This document shows, piece after piece, positions 15,392 to 23,295 of a DNA stretch of 42,554 nucleotides; position 1 is the stretch's first letter; each line of letters starts with the position of its first letter. The DNA is from Caulobacterales bacterium. Its GTDB lineage: Bacteria > Pseudomonadota > Alphaproteobacteria > Caulobacterales > Caulobacteraceae. The position numbers and the translations under genes are program-made. Where the stretch lies: assembly GCA_947474395.1 (NCBI GenBank), contig CANJID010000035.1, positions 1-42,554 on the forward strand, read 5' to 3'. The notes under the pieces are model-generated. The model was not told where the DNA came from. It worked only from the letters and a program-made list of their open reading frames with translations, and searched no databases.

Positions 15392-15893
15392 GCTGATCGA
15401 CGGCCGCCCCGCGTGGGCGGAGGACCCGTTCCTGGCCGTGGCGGACGAAGACGCCATGCCCGGGCAGGGCGGGGTGATCCTGTCGCTGACGCGGTTCCAG
15501 GCTGAGGGTGAGGGGCTCCTCGCCGCCGGCCGCGCCGTGGGCGTGCGGCTCGAGCCCAGCGAGGCGGTCGAGGGCCTGGCCTACGACCTGCCCAGGCTGG
15601 CGATGGTGGCCCTGGCCTTCCCGAAGTTCCGGGACGGGCGCCAGTACAGCCAGGCGACGCTGCTGCGCGAACGGCTCGGCTACACGGGCGAGATTCGGGC
15701 GGTGGGCGACGTGCTGCGCGAGCAGGCCAACTACATGGTCCGCTGCGGCTTCGACGCCTTTGAGTTCAACGACAACACGGGACCGGAGGAACTGGCCTAC
15801 GTCACCCATCGCTTCCGCCACGTCTATCAGCGGGCGGCGGACGACAAGACGCCGATCTTCGTCGAGCGGATGAAGGGAGGAGCCGATGCCTGA
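15375..15893 (+). CDS. DUF934 family protein of the sulfur operon
   Basis: The 172-residue soluble protein has the DUF934 signature, visible as FPKFRDGRQYSQA and RLGYTGEIRAVGDVLREQ, followed by a RCGFDAFEF stretch. Members are regular partners of sulfite reductase and are sometimes annotated as oxidoreductases without direct proof. The start lies inside the end of the cysI gene and the stop lies inside the cysH start, so it is translated together with both. A role in sulfite reduction, perhaps as an accessory or electron-transfer subunit, is inferred from this tight linkage. Confidence 0.87.
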   Translation: MPKLIKLIDGRPAWAEDPFLAVADEDAMPGQGGVILSLTRFQAEGEGLLAAGRAVGVRLEPSEAVEGLAYDLPRLAMVALAFPKFRDGRQYSQATLLRERLGYTGEIRAVGDVLREQANYMVRCGFDAFEFNDNTGPEELAYVTHRFRHVYQRAADDKTPIFVERMKGGADA

Positions 15894-16683
15894 CAGTTTC
15901 GGCGCCCAGCCGGCCGCCGACCTGGCGACCGCGCCGCCGCCCGCCAGCCATCAGGCGGCGGCCCTGCAGGCGCGCGCCCTGGATGCGCGTCTGCGCCATG
16001 CCAGCCCGCAGGAAATCCTGAAGGGCGTGATCGAAGCCTTCCCCGGCCAGATCGCCCTGGTCTCGTCCTTCGGGACGGAATCGGCGGTGCTGCTGCACAT
16101 GGTGGCCCAGATCGACCCGGCGACCCCGGTGCTGTTCCTCGACACCGGCCAGCTGTTCGGCCAGACCCTGGATTACCGCAAGAGCCTGGCCAAGACGCTG
16201 GGGCTGACGGATGTGCGCGACCTGCGCCCCGAGTTCCAGGACTTGGCGGTGCACGATCCTAAGGCCGACCTGTGGAAGACCTCCACGGACGCCTGCTGCC
16301 AGATCCGCAAGGTGCTGCCGCTGGACAAGGCCCTGGGCGGGTTCGACGCCTGGATCACGGGCCGCAAGCGCTATCACGGCGGCTCGCGGCTCTCCTTGCC
16401 GGTGGTCGAGGCATCGGAAGGCAAGATCAAGGTCAATCCGCTGGCCAATTGGACCAAGGTCGAGCTCGACGGCTACATGACGGCCCACGACCTGCCGGCC
16501 CATCCCCTGGCGGCCTTCGGCTATCCGTCCGTCGGCTGTTGGCCCTGCACCAGCGCCGTCGAGGAAGAGGGCGACGTCCGTTCGGGCCGCTGGGCCGGGT
16601 CGGACAAGACGGAGTGCGGCATCCATACGCCGCGCCCCAACACCATCGTGTCGATCGACGGGGACGTCGGCGGCGACATCTAG
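15886..16683 (+). CDS. cysH: Adenylyl-sulfate (APS) reductase
   Basis: The 265-residue enzyme reduces adenosine 5'-phosphosulfate to sulfite with thioredoxin. The four cysteines that bind a [4Fe-4S] cluster in the APS type are present: Cys137-Cys138 (DACCQIRK) and Cys218-x2-Cys221 (GCWPC). The catalytic Cys244 is in KTECGIH. The PAPS-specific enzymes of enterobacteria lack the cluster cysteines, so APS is the likely substrate. The nucleotide-binding SSFGTES is at 60-66. A GGGAGGAG ribosome binding site precedes the ATG, which overlaps the end of the DUF934 gene. The first 30 residues are an Ala/Pro-rich extension. Confidence 0.93.
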   Translation: MPDSFGAQPAADLATAPPPASHQAAALQARALDARLRHASPQEILKGVIEAFPGQIALVSSFGTESAVLLHMVAQIDPATPVLFLDTGQLFGQTLDYRKSLAKTLGLTDVRDLRPEFQDLAVHDPKADLWKTSTDACCQIRKVLPLDKALGGFDAWITGRKRYHGGSRLSLPVVEASEGKIKVNPLANWTKVELDGYMTAHDLPAHPLAAFGYPSVGCWPCTSAVEEEGDVRSGRWAGSDKTECGIHTPRPNTIVSIDGDVGGDI

Positions 16684-16701
16684 CCTCAGTGAGAGTTCAG
16701 T

Positions 16702-17523
16702 ATGACCGACGTGTTCAACGCGCCGTCTCCGGCCGCGCGCCTCCAAAGCGACACCCACCACGTGGAGACCATCACCTGGGTAAAGCATTGGACGGAGACC
16801 TATTTCAGCTTCGGCCTGACCCGTCCGGCGAGCTTCCGCTTCCGCTCCGGCGAGTTCGTGATGATCGGCCTGCCCGGCGAGACCAAGCCGATCATGCGGG
16901 CCTATTCGATCGCCAGCCCGCACTGGGCCGAGGAGCTTGAGTTCTTCTCCATCAAGGTCCCCGACGGCCCGCTCACCTCGCGCCTGCAGAAGATCCAGCC
17001 CGGCGACCAGATCTTCCTGGCCAAGAAGCCCACCGGCACCCTGGTCCTGGACGCTCTGCGCCCCGGCAAGCGGCTGTTCCTGATCGGCACCGGCACGGGC
17101 CTGGCCCCGTGGCTGTCCATCGCCCGCGACCCGGAGACCTTCGAGCGGTTCGAGGAGGTGATCGTCGCCCACACGGTGCGCGAGGTGCGCGACCTGGCGT
17201 ACCGCGACCTCTTCGAGCGCGAGCTGCACGAGGACGAGTTCCTCGGCGAGATGGCCTCCGAGCAGCTGGTCTACTACCCGACCGTGACCCGCGAGGACTT
17301 CATCCATAAGGGCCGCATCACCGACCTGATCATCTCGGGCCAGAAGTTCCGCGACCTCGGCCTGGAGGCCGGCAAGTTCAATCCGGAGGAAGACCGGGTG
17401 ATGCTGTGCGGCTCCATGTCCATGATCAAGGAGCTGGCGGCTCTGCTGGAAGAGCACGGCATGGCCGAGGGCTCCAACGGCGATCCCGGCGACTTCGTGA
17501 TCGAGCGGGCGTTCGTGGGCTAA
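16702..17523 (+). CDS. fpr: Ferredoxin--NADP reductase
   Basis: The 273-residue flavoprotein has the FAD motif RAYSIAS (residues 66-72) and the NADP-binding GTGTGLAP (129-136). The C-terminus VIERAFVG is typical of bacterial Fpr. It exchanges electrons between NADPH and ferredoxin or flavodoxin. As the last gene of the sulfur operon, 18 bases after cysH, it probably provides reduced ferredoxin for the sulfite reductase. Enzymes of this class also serve in oxidative stress. No terminator follows at once; the next 500 bases are described separately. Confidence 0.92.
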   Translation: MTDVFNAPSPAARLQSDTHHVETITWVKHWTETYFSFGLTRPASFRFRSGEFVMIGLPGETKPIMRAYSIASPHWAEELEFFSIKVPDGPLTSRLQKIQPGDQIFLAKKPTGTLVLDALRPGKRLFLIGTGTGLAPWLSIARDPETFERFEEVIVAHTVREVRDLAYRDLFERELHEDEFLGEMASEQLVYYPTVTREDFIHKGRITDLIISGQKFRDLGLEAGKFNPEEDRVMLCGSMSMIKELAALLEEHGMAEGSNGDPGDFVIERAFVG

Positions 17524-17562
17524 GGGTCTCCACGGCACGAAGGGACCGCGTTTACCGAAAAT

Positions 17563-17577
17563 GTTCCTTGTTTGTTC
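17563..17577 (+). promoter_or_regulatory. LexA (SOS) box
   Basis: GTTC-CTTGTTT-GTTC is an exact match to the GTTC-N7-GTTC operator of alphaproteobacterial LexA, with a T-rich spacer. It lies 40 bases after the fpr stop and four bases before an ATG at 17581. It is the only exact copy I noticed in the window. It should place the following unit under DNA-damage control. Confidence 0.65.
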
Positions 17578-17580
17578 TTG

Positions 17581-17936
17581 ATGGTTTTGCTGATTTGCGG
17601 TACTCCTCAGGGTAACGGCGCGGGGCAGGTACTTTCCTCCTGACCCTGCGCGGTCCCGGGCCTGTAGCTTCAGGCAGCTCAGGCAGCTCAGGCAGCTCCG
17701 GAAGCGACACGCCGGCTGTCTACTTCTTCAATCTCGAGGACTCCGTTGGCTTCGAGGATACGGACCCCCCCCAACCGCCCATCTTTGCCGGCGGGTCAAC
17801 CATCGGGCGTTTCTTGCTTCTACTTGCAGGAGATGACGGGAATGGATCGGCGGGGAATAGCCGCGAATGGCACCTTGCCATCGACCCCGACCTCGAACGC
17901 TGCCCGCGAGCGCCCGCCCCCTGGAACAGCCGATGA
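17581..17936 (+). other. Candidate SOS-controlled small gene, reading frame interrupted
   Basis: An ATG four bases after the LexA box opens a 20-codon frame that ends at TGA 17641. In the -1 frame relative to it, an open stretch without stop runs from 17616 to TGA 17934-17936. That frame encodes a Ser/Gly linker (three SGS units), then SDTPAVYFFNLED, an acidic Pro-rich part (EDTDPPQPP), a hydrophobic stretch GRFLLLLAG and SREWHLAIDPDLE. It has no ATG, GTG or TTG near its beginning, so expression would need a frameshift between 17616 and 17640, or the gene is broken. A strong terminator lies 35 bases after its stop, which supports a real transcript. GC at third positions is lower than in neighbours. 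It may instead be a noncoding SOS RNA. I recognise no family. Confidence 0.3.
17671..17697. repeat. Three tandem copies of CAGGCAGCT
   Basis: The unit CAGGCAGCT is repeated three times without change at 17671-17679, 17680-17688 and 17689-17697. The period of nine keeps the reading frame, and in the long open frame each unit codes for Ser, Gly, Ser. Its length probably varies between strains. Confidence 0.75.
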
Positions 17937-17970
17937 AAAGCTAAGGGCGGCCCCTACATCCGCATCGACC

Positions 17971-18012
17971 AAAAGCCCGCTCGTCCCACGCAGGGATGGG
18001 CGGGCCTTTTTT
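17971..18012. terminator. Strong bidirectional intrinsic terminator
   Basis: The left arm AAAAGCCCGC with TCGTCCC pairs with GGGATGGGCGGGCC around an ACGCA loop, with a small mismatch, and is followed by TTTTTT on the plus strand. On the minus strand the A-run gives TTTT after the stem. It ends the minus-strand SnoaL-like gene (stop at 18027) and any plus-strand transcript from the LexA box. Confidence 0.8.
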
Positions 18013-18026
18013 GTGTCCCGAGCCGA

Positions 18027-18560
18027 CTACCGCTTGGTCAGGGTGTTGGGGTCCACGTGCACCAGGGCTGCGTCCTTGGGCAGGTTGTCCCAGTGCTCGG
18101 CGATCTTGCCGCCCTCGATGCGGAATAGGTCGAAATGGGTGGAGGCGTACGTCTTCGAGGGGTCCGCCGGTTCCGGGGCGTAGGAGACCGTCGCCAGGAG
18201 GACGAGATCGCCCTGCGCCATCAGGGCGATCACCGGGAAGGTGATGTTAGGCGCGATCGGGCGCACGGGACGGCTCTCGCGCATGAACTTGACCATGGCG
18301 TCGCGCCCCGTGGGCACGTTCGGATTGTGCTGGATGTAGCCCTTGGTGAAGTACTTTTCCGCCTGCTCGACGTGAGCGCCCTGGACGATGACGCGCCAGG
18401 CGTCGAACACGATCCGCTTGTTGGCCGCCAGCTTCGGATCGCGGTCCTTCAGCATGGCGGTCTGGTCGAGAACGCCCGTCGGCGCGACCTGCGCAAGGGC
18501 CGGTCCGGCCGAGAGGGCCGCCAGGGCCCCACACATCAGCAGCGTGCGAGCAAAGTTCAT
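18027..18560 (-). CDS. Secreted SnoaL-like (NTF2-fold) protein
   Basis: The 177-residue protein has a signal peptide (hydrophobic core then ALA at about residues 21-23) and an NTF2/SnoaL-like domain. The domain is recognisable by KRIVFDAWRVIVQG, the YFTKGYIQHNPNVPTGRDAMVKFM block, and the FDLFRIEGGKIAEHWDN end typical of the predicted SnoaL-like aldol-condensation enzymes. HNP and EHWD contribute residues that line the pocket in related proteins. Reaction and substrate are unknown. It is separated from the divergent flavoprotein gene by 210 bases, and a terminator follows closely. Confidence 0.85.
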   Translation of the reverse strand: MNFARTLLMCGALAALSAGPALAQVAPTGVLDQTAMLKDRDPKLAANKRIVFDAWRVIVQGAHVEQAEKYFTKGYIQHNPNVPTGRDAMVKFMRESRPVRPIAPNITFPVIALMAQGDLVLLATVSYAPEPADPSKTYASTHFDLFRIEGGKIAEHWDNLPKDAALVHVDPNTLTKR

Positions 18561-18669
18561 TTCAGGTCTTCCTCCTGGCGTTTTTCCCCGGACCCTGTCC
18601 GGCCGCGCGCGCTCTTTGACGACCGTTCGCCGCAGCCCTGTATTCTAGCGTCCCCATGCCCTTGATTAC

Positions 18670-18687
18670 CAACGGTAAGGTCCGTTG
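18670..18687. promoter_or_regulatory. Inverted repeat in the divergent promoter region
   Basis: CAACGG-TAAGGT-CCGTTG is an inverted repeat with 6-base arms in the 210-base space between the SnoaL-like gene and the large flavoprotein gene. TTGACT overlaps its right end and could be a -35 element. It may bind a regulator of one or both genes; short arms make chance a real alternative. Confidence 0.3.
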
Positions 18688-18770
18688 ACTTATCCGGGAC
18701 GGGCCGCCATCCAGTCGCGCAGGCTGGCGGGTCTCCGCCGGTTCCGGTTCATCTCGGCCACGGACGTCTC

Positions 18771-21700
18771 ATGACCTCAAGCCTCGCCCTCGGCTTCGAC
18801 GCCAGCTTCGACGATCTCTACAGCCGCGAGGGTCTGGTCCGGCTGGACGGCCGGTTCATGCAGTTTCTCGGCGGGCGCGACGCCCGCCTGAAGGCCCTGC
18901 TGGAGGCCGCGCGCCTGGCGCCGGCGGCGAGCAAGGGCGAGGCCGAGTCCGAGCTCCTGATCGAGATCGCACCGATCCTGCAGGACTTCATCGGCGAGCT
19001 GTTCGGCATCCAGGAAGCGCTCGGCGCGCAGCGGCAGGAGCGCGAGGCCCTGTCGGCCATCTTCGAGGTCAAGCGCCAGTTCGTTCAGCGCCGCGCGGTG
19101 CGCAAATACGCCGCCGAGGTTCCAACCCTGGACGGCGCGGCCCTGCGAAAGGACCTGGAAGCCCACCTGAACGCCCCCCTCACCGAGCTCTCCTTCGCCC
19201 GCGCGGTGGAGGGCTGGCTAAGGGATGAGGAGGCCAACGTCGAGGCGCTGGAGCTGGCCGGCCGCTACGCCGCCTGGGCTGCGCTCAGCGAAGCGGGCCA
19301 TGCCGCCAACCATCACGGGGTGCTGTTCCGCGTTCCCGCCAAGGTGGACCACCTGAACCTGGTGCCGGTGGAGAACGATCCGGTGGCGGGCATGCCCGCC
19401 TACGGCTTCTCGGCCCCCAAGCGCCGCCAGCGCGAAGGCTTCGCCCTGACCGACCAGGGGACCGACGTGGTCGGCGCCCTGGACCAGGCCAACTACTGCA
19501 TCTGGTGCCACAAGCAGGACAAGGACAGCTGCTCCAAGGGCCTGAAGGAGAAGACCGGCGAGTTCAAGAAGAGCCCGTTCGGCGTCACCCTGGCGGGCTG
19601 CCCGCTGGAGGAGAAGATTTCCGAGATGAACCTGACGGCGGCGGGGGGCCTGACCGTCGGCTCGCTGGCTATCGCCATCGTCGACAATCCGATGGTCGCC
19701 GCCACCGGCCACCGCATCTGCAACGACTGCATGAAGTCCTGCATCTATCAGAAGCAGGAGCCGGTCGACATTCCGCAGGTCGAGACCCGCGTCCTGAAGG
19801 ACACCCTGGCCCTGCCTTGGGGCTTCGAGATCTACTCCCTGCTGTCGCGCTGGAATCCGCTCAACATCGAGCGGCCCCTGCCCAGGCCCACGTCCGGCAA
19901 GACCGTGCTGGTGGTCGGCCTCGGCCCCGCCGGCTACACCCTGGCCCACCACCTGATGAACGACGGCCATGCGGTGGTGGCCATCGACGGGCTGAAGATC
20001 GAGCCCCTGGATGCGGCGGTCTCGGGCGTCGACGCCTACGGCCGGCGCCAGGCTTTCGAGCCGGTGCGCGACTTCGAATCCCTGAAGGAGCCCCTGGGCT
20101 CGCGCACCCTGGCCGGGTTCGGCGGGGTGGCCGAGTACGGGATCACCGTCCGCTGGGACAAGAACTTCCTCAAGGTGGTGCGCCTGCTGCTGGAGCGGCG
20201 CAGCCAATTCAAGATGTTCGGCGGGGTGCGCTTTGGCGGCACCATGACCATCGAGAGCGCCTTCGAACTCGGCTTCGACCATATCGCGCTCTGCGCCGGC
20301 GCCGGGCGGCCGACCATCGTCGGCATGCGCAACGGCCTCGCGCCGGGCGTTCGCCAGGCCTCGGACTTCCTGATGGCCCTGCAGCTCACGGGCGCGGCCA
20401 AGTCCGACTCCATCGCCAACCTGCAGGTGCGCCTGCCGGTGGCCGTCATCGGCGGCGGCCTGACCGCGATCGACACCGCCACCGAGGCCCTGGCCTACTA
20501 TCCCCTGCAGGTGGAGAAGTTCCTCAGCCGCCATGAGGCCCTGGTCGCCGAACGGGGCGCCGCCGCCGTCGAGGCGAGCTGGAATGACCACGACCGCGAG
20601 GTCGCCGCCGAGTTCATCACCCATGCGCAGGCCATCCGCGCCGAGCGGGTGGCGGCGGCTGCCGAAGGACGCGAGCCGAAAGTCGTCGAGCTGCTCCGCG
20701 AATGGGGCGGGGCGACGCTCTGCTACCGCCGTCGGCTGATCGATTCCCCCAGCTACACCCTGAACCACGAGGAGGTGGCCAAGGCGCTGGAGGAGGGCAT
20801 CCGCTTCGCCGAGGGGCTGACGCCGCTGGAGGTGCTGGTCGACCAATACGGCCACGCCAGGGCCCTGAAAGTCGGCTTCGACCGGCCGATGGAGGGACAC
20901 CAGGAGGAGTTCGCCACCGAGCAGGACCTGCCCGCCAGGACCATATTGGTGGCCGCCGGCACCCAGCCCAATACGGTGCTGGGCCGTGAGGACCCCGGCC
21001 ACGTCGCGATCGACGGGCGCTACTTCCAGGCCTTCAGCGAGACCGGCGAGAAGGTCACGCCGGAAAAACTGACCAAGCCCTCGCAGGTTCAGGTGCTGAT
21101 GAGCGCCCGCGGCGACGGGCGGGCGGTGAGCTTCTTCGGCGACCTGCACCCGTCCTTCGCGGGCAATGTCGTCAAGGCCATGTCCAGCGCCAAGCAGGGC
21201 TACCCGGTGGTTAGCCGCGTGCTCGCAAACGGCCCCGCGGGGAGCCAGTCGCCGCAGGCCCTGTTCGCCAAGATGGACGACGAGCTGCGCGCCACGGTGC
21301 ACGAGGTCGTCCGCCTGACGCCGACCATCGTCGAGGTGGTGGTGCGCGCCCCCATGGCCGCCCGCGCCTTCGAGCCCGGTCAGTTCTACCGCCTGCAGAA
21401 CTTCGAGGCCCTGGCCCCGGCGACCGGCGAAACGAGCCTCGCCATGGAGGGCCTCGCCCTCACGGGCGCCTGGACCGACAAGGAAGCGGGCCTGCTCTCC
21501 ACCATCGTGCTGGAGATGGGCGGCTCGTCGGACCTCTGCGTGCAGTTGAAGCCCGGCGAGCCGGTGATCCTGATGGGCCCCACCGGCCATTCCACCGAGA
21601 TCCCCGAGAACGAAACCGTCCTCCTGATCGGCGGGGGCCTGGGCAACGCCGTCCTTTTCTCCATCGGCCAGGCCATGCGGGCCAAGGGCTGCCGGGTGAT

Positions 21701-22271
21701 CTACTTCGCCGGCTACAAGCACATGATCGACCGCTACAAGGTCAGCGAGATCGAAGAGGCCGCCGACACTATCGTCTGGTGCTCGGACGAAGGCCCCGGC
21801 TTCACCCCGGACCGGCCCGGCGACATGACCTTCGTCGGCAACATCGTCCAGGCGATGGACGCCTACGGCAGCGGCGCCCTGGGCGCCATTCCGATCCCGC
21901 TCAGGGAAGTGAACCGCATCATCGCCATCGGCTCGGACGGGATGATGAACGCCGTCGCCAAGGCCCGCCACGGGGTGCTGGCCGCGCACCTGAACCCCGT
22001 CCACAAGGCCATCGGCTCGATCAACTCCCCCATGCAATGCATGATGAAGGAGATCTGCGCCCAGTGCCTGCAGACGCATAAGGACCCCGTCACCGGGATC
22101 GAGAGCGTGGTCTTCTCCTGCTTCAACCAGGACCAGGACCTGGACAAGGTCCACTTCGCCAACCTGCGCGACCGCCTCTCGCAGAACGGCGTCCAGGAGA
22201 AGCTGACCCGCCACTGGATCGACCGGTCGCTGAAGACCCTGGGCCTGCGCGCGCCCGCGGCGGCGGAGTAG
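18771..22271 (+). CDS. Multidomain flavo-iron-sulfur oxidoreductase (NfnB/GltD-like + NfnA/PyrK-like fusion)
   Basis: The protein has 1166 residues. Residues 1-235 are mostly helical and unknown to me. Residues 240-335 form a Fer4_20-like region with Cys243, 246, 254, 277 and Cys317, 320, 324, fitting two [4Fe-4S] clusters as in the GltD small subunit and NfnB. GLGPAGY at 383-389 begins the first FAD/NAD(P) Rossmann domain, and AVIGGGLTAIDTATEA further on the second. From about residue 845 there is a ferredoxin-reductase-like domain (FEPGQFYRLQNF, then LLIGGGLGNAVL). Near the C-terminus Cys1090, 1096, 1099 and 1117 are spaced like the [2Fe-2S] site of PyrK/NfnA. The order therefore equals NfnB and NfnA in one chain. 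Electron transfer between NAD(P)H pools and ferredoxin, perhaps with bifurcation, is inferred. It stands alone, 1.25 kb after the sulfur operon. Confidence 0.82.
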   Translation: MTSSLALGFDASFDDLYSREGLVRLDGRFMQFLGGRDARLKALLEAARLAPAASKGEAESELLIEIAPILQDFIGELFGIQEALGAQRQEREALSAIFEVKRQFVQRRAVRKYAAEVPTLDGAALRKDLEAHLNAPLTELSFARAVEGWLRDEEANVEALELAGRYAAWAALSEAGHAANHHGVLFRVPAKVDHLNLVPVENDPVAGMPAYGFSAPKRRQREGFALTDQGTDVVGALDQANYCIWCHKQDKDSCSKGLKEKTGEFKKSPFGVTLAGCPLEEKISEMNLTAAGGLTVGSLAIAIVDNPMVAATGHRICNDCMKSCIYQKQEPVDIPQVETRVLKDTLALPWGFEIYSLLSRWNPLNIERPLPRPTSGKTVLVVGLGPAGYTLAHHLMNDGHAVVAIDGLKIEPLDAAVSGVDAYGRRQAFEPVRDFESLKEPLGSRTLAGFGGVAEYGITVRWDKNFLKVVRLLLERRSQFKMFGGVRFGGTMTIESAFELGFDHIALCAGAGRPTIVGMRNGLAPGVRQASDFLMALQLTGAAKSDSIANLQVRLPVAVIGGGLTAIDTATEALAYYPLQVEKFLSRHEALVAERGAAAVEASWNDHDREVAAEFITHAQAIRAERVAAAAEGREPKVVELLREWGGATLCYRRRLIDSPSYTLNHEEVAKALEEGIRFAEGLTPLEVLVDQYGHARALKVGFDRPMEGHQEEFATEQDLPARTILVAAGTQPNTVLGREDPGHVAIDGRYFQAFSETGEKVTPEKLTKPSQVQVLMSARGDGRAVSFFGDLHPSFAGNVVKAMSSAKQGYPVVSRVLANGPAGSQSPQALFAKMDDELRATVHEVVRLTPTIVEVVVRAPMAARAFEPGQFYRLQNFEALAPATGETSLAMEGLALTGAWTDKEAGLLSTIVLEMGGSSDLCVQLKPGEPVILMGPTGHSTEIPENETVLLIGGGLGNAVLFSIGQAMRAKGCRVIYFAGYKHMIDRYKVSEIEEAADTIVWCSDEGPGFTPDRPGDMTFVGNIVQAMDAYGSGALGAIPIPLREVNRIIAIGSDGMMNAVAKARHGVLAAHLNPVHKAIGSINSPMQCMMKEICAQCLQTHKDPVTGIESVVFSCFNQDQDLDKVHFANLRDRLSQNGVQEKLTRHWIDRSLKTLGLRAPAAAE

Positions 22272-22316
22272 GGCGGGCCGCGGACCCACTCGGGCCCGCA
22301 GCCCATTCTCGTCGAC

Positions 22317-23231
22317 TCAGGCGGTCCGCGCGTACTGGTTGAACCACCCGATCGTGCGCGCCCAGGCCTGTTCGGCGGTGGCCTTGTTGTAGCGTTCCGG
22401 CGTGGCGTCGTTGAAGAAGCCGTGCACCGAGTTCGGCCACAGGTGACCCTCGTAGCGGACGTTGTTCTTCTTCAGCTCGGCTTCCTGGGCCGGCAAGCCG
22501 TTCGCCAGGGCCATATCCAGGGCGCCGTGGTTGATGAGGATGGCGGCCTTGACCTTGGGCACGTCGGCCGGCGGGGTCGGCTGTCCGTAGAAGGGGGCCG
22601 CCGCCGCCAGATCCGGGCCGAGGATGGCGGCCAGGCTGTTGGCCATGCCGCCGCCGAAGCAGAAGCCGGTGGCGGCGATCTGGCCGGTGCAGTCGGCGCG
22701 CGCCTTGAGCCACCGTGCGGCGGCGACAAAGTCCTGGGTCCGCTTGGCGCCGTCGATCTTTCCGAACAGCTGGCCGCCCTTGTAATCGTCCCCCGGATAG
22801 CCGCCGACCGTGGTCAGGGCGTCCGGGGCGAAGGCCATGAAGTTCTCCAGGGCGAAGCGCCGCGCGACGTCCTCGGTGTGCGGGTTCAGCCCCCGGTTCT
22901 CATGGACGACGATGACCCCCGGCAGCTTGGTCGGGGTGGCGTTGCGCGTATCGGCGCTGAAGGGCCGGACCAGGTAGCCGCGGATGTAGCCGTTGCCGTC
23001 CGGCGAGGGGATGGTCTCGTAGCTCGCCTTGATGCGCTCATCGTCATGGCGCACCTGCTGGGCGGCCGCGTAGTTCGGCATCAGGGCGTCGATGATCGCG
23101 CCGGTGGTGAGGCCCGCGACGGCGAAACCCTTCACGCCGCTGACGAAGGCGCGACGACTGATCTCCCCGTGAATGAAGCGCGTGTACAGATCGACCGCTT
23201 CGGCCGGGATCTTCTTCCGTTCCTGTTCCAT
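22317..23231 (-). CDS. Tat-exported dienelactone hydrolase family protein
   Basis: The 304-residue protein has a dienelactone-hydrolase domain with the triad Cys191 (GFCFGGG), Asp239 (GALDMAL) and His270 (SVHGFF), and HENRG (110-114) forming the oxyanion region with Glu. ISRRAFVSGVKGFAVAGL at residues 24-41 is a twin-arginine signal placed after a soluble leader, a design seen in this subgroup. Hydrolysis of lactones or esters outside the cytoplasm is the expected role, and the substrate is unknown. The ATG at 23231 has GGGAGGAG upstream. It is convergent with the large flavoprotein gene, with 45 bases between the stops. Confidence 0.87.
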   Translation of the reverse strand: MEQERKKIPAEAVDLYTRFIHGEISRRAFVSGVKGFAVAGLTTGAIIDALMPNYAAAQQVRHDDERIKASYETIPSPDGNGYIRGYLVRPFSADTRNATPTKLPGVIVVHENRGLNPHTEDVARRFALENFMAFAPDALTTVGGYPGDDYKGGQLFGKIDGAKRTQDFVAAARWLKARADCTGQIAATGFCFGGGMANSLAAILGPDLAAAAPFYGQPTPPADVPKVKAAILINHGALDMALANGLPAQEAELKKNNVRYEGHLWPNSVHGFFNDATPERYNKATAEQAWARTIGWFNQYARTA

Positions 23232-23295
23232 GGCTGTGCTCCTCCCGCTGGGGCGGAGCCTATCACCGGCCGCGACGGGCGGAAGCCCTTGTGGG

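Noticed and set aside
13709-15457. 582-codon minus-strand open frame
   Set aside because: It is antisense to the sulfite reductase with its complete siroheme motif; no homology or ribosome binding site is seen.
15802-17538. 578-codon minus-strand open frame
   Set aside because: It covers cysH and fpr in antisense; both real genes have full catalytic motifs.
17561-18016. tmRNA, 4.5S or 6S RNA in the gap after fpr
   Set aside because: I looked for the tmRNA tag frame and the signal-recognition RNA loop and found neither. The block is better described by its LexA box, open frame and terminator.
19218-22289. 1023-codon open frame on the minus strand
   Set aside because: It lies antisense to the flavo-iron-sulfur oxidoreductase, whose motifs are clear. 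The minus-strand product is rich in His, Gly, Asp and Val in the pattern produced by the complement of high-GC codons.
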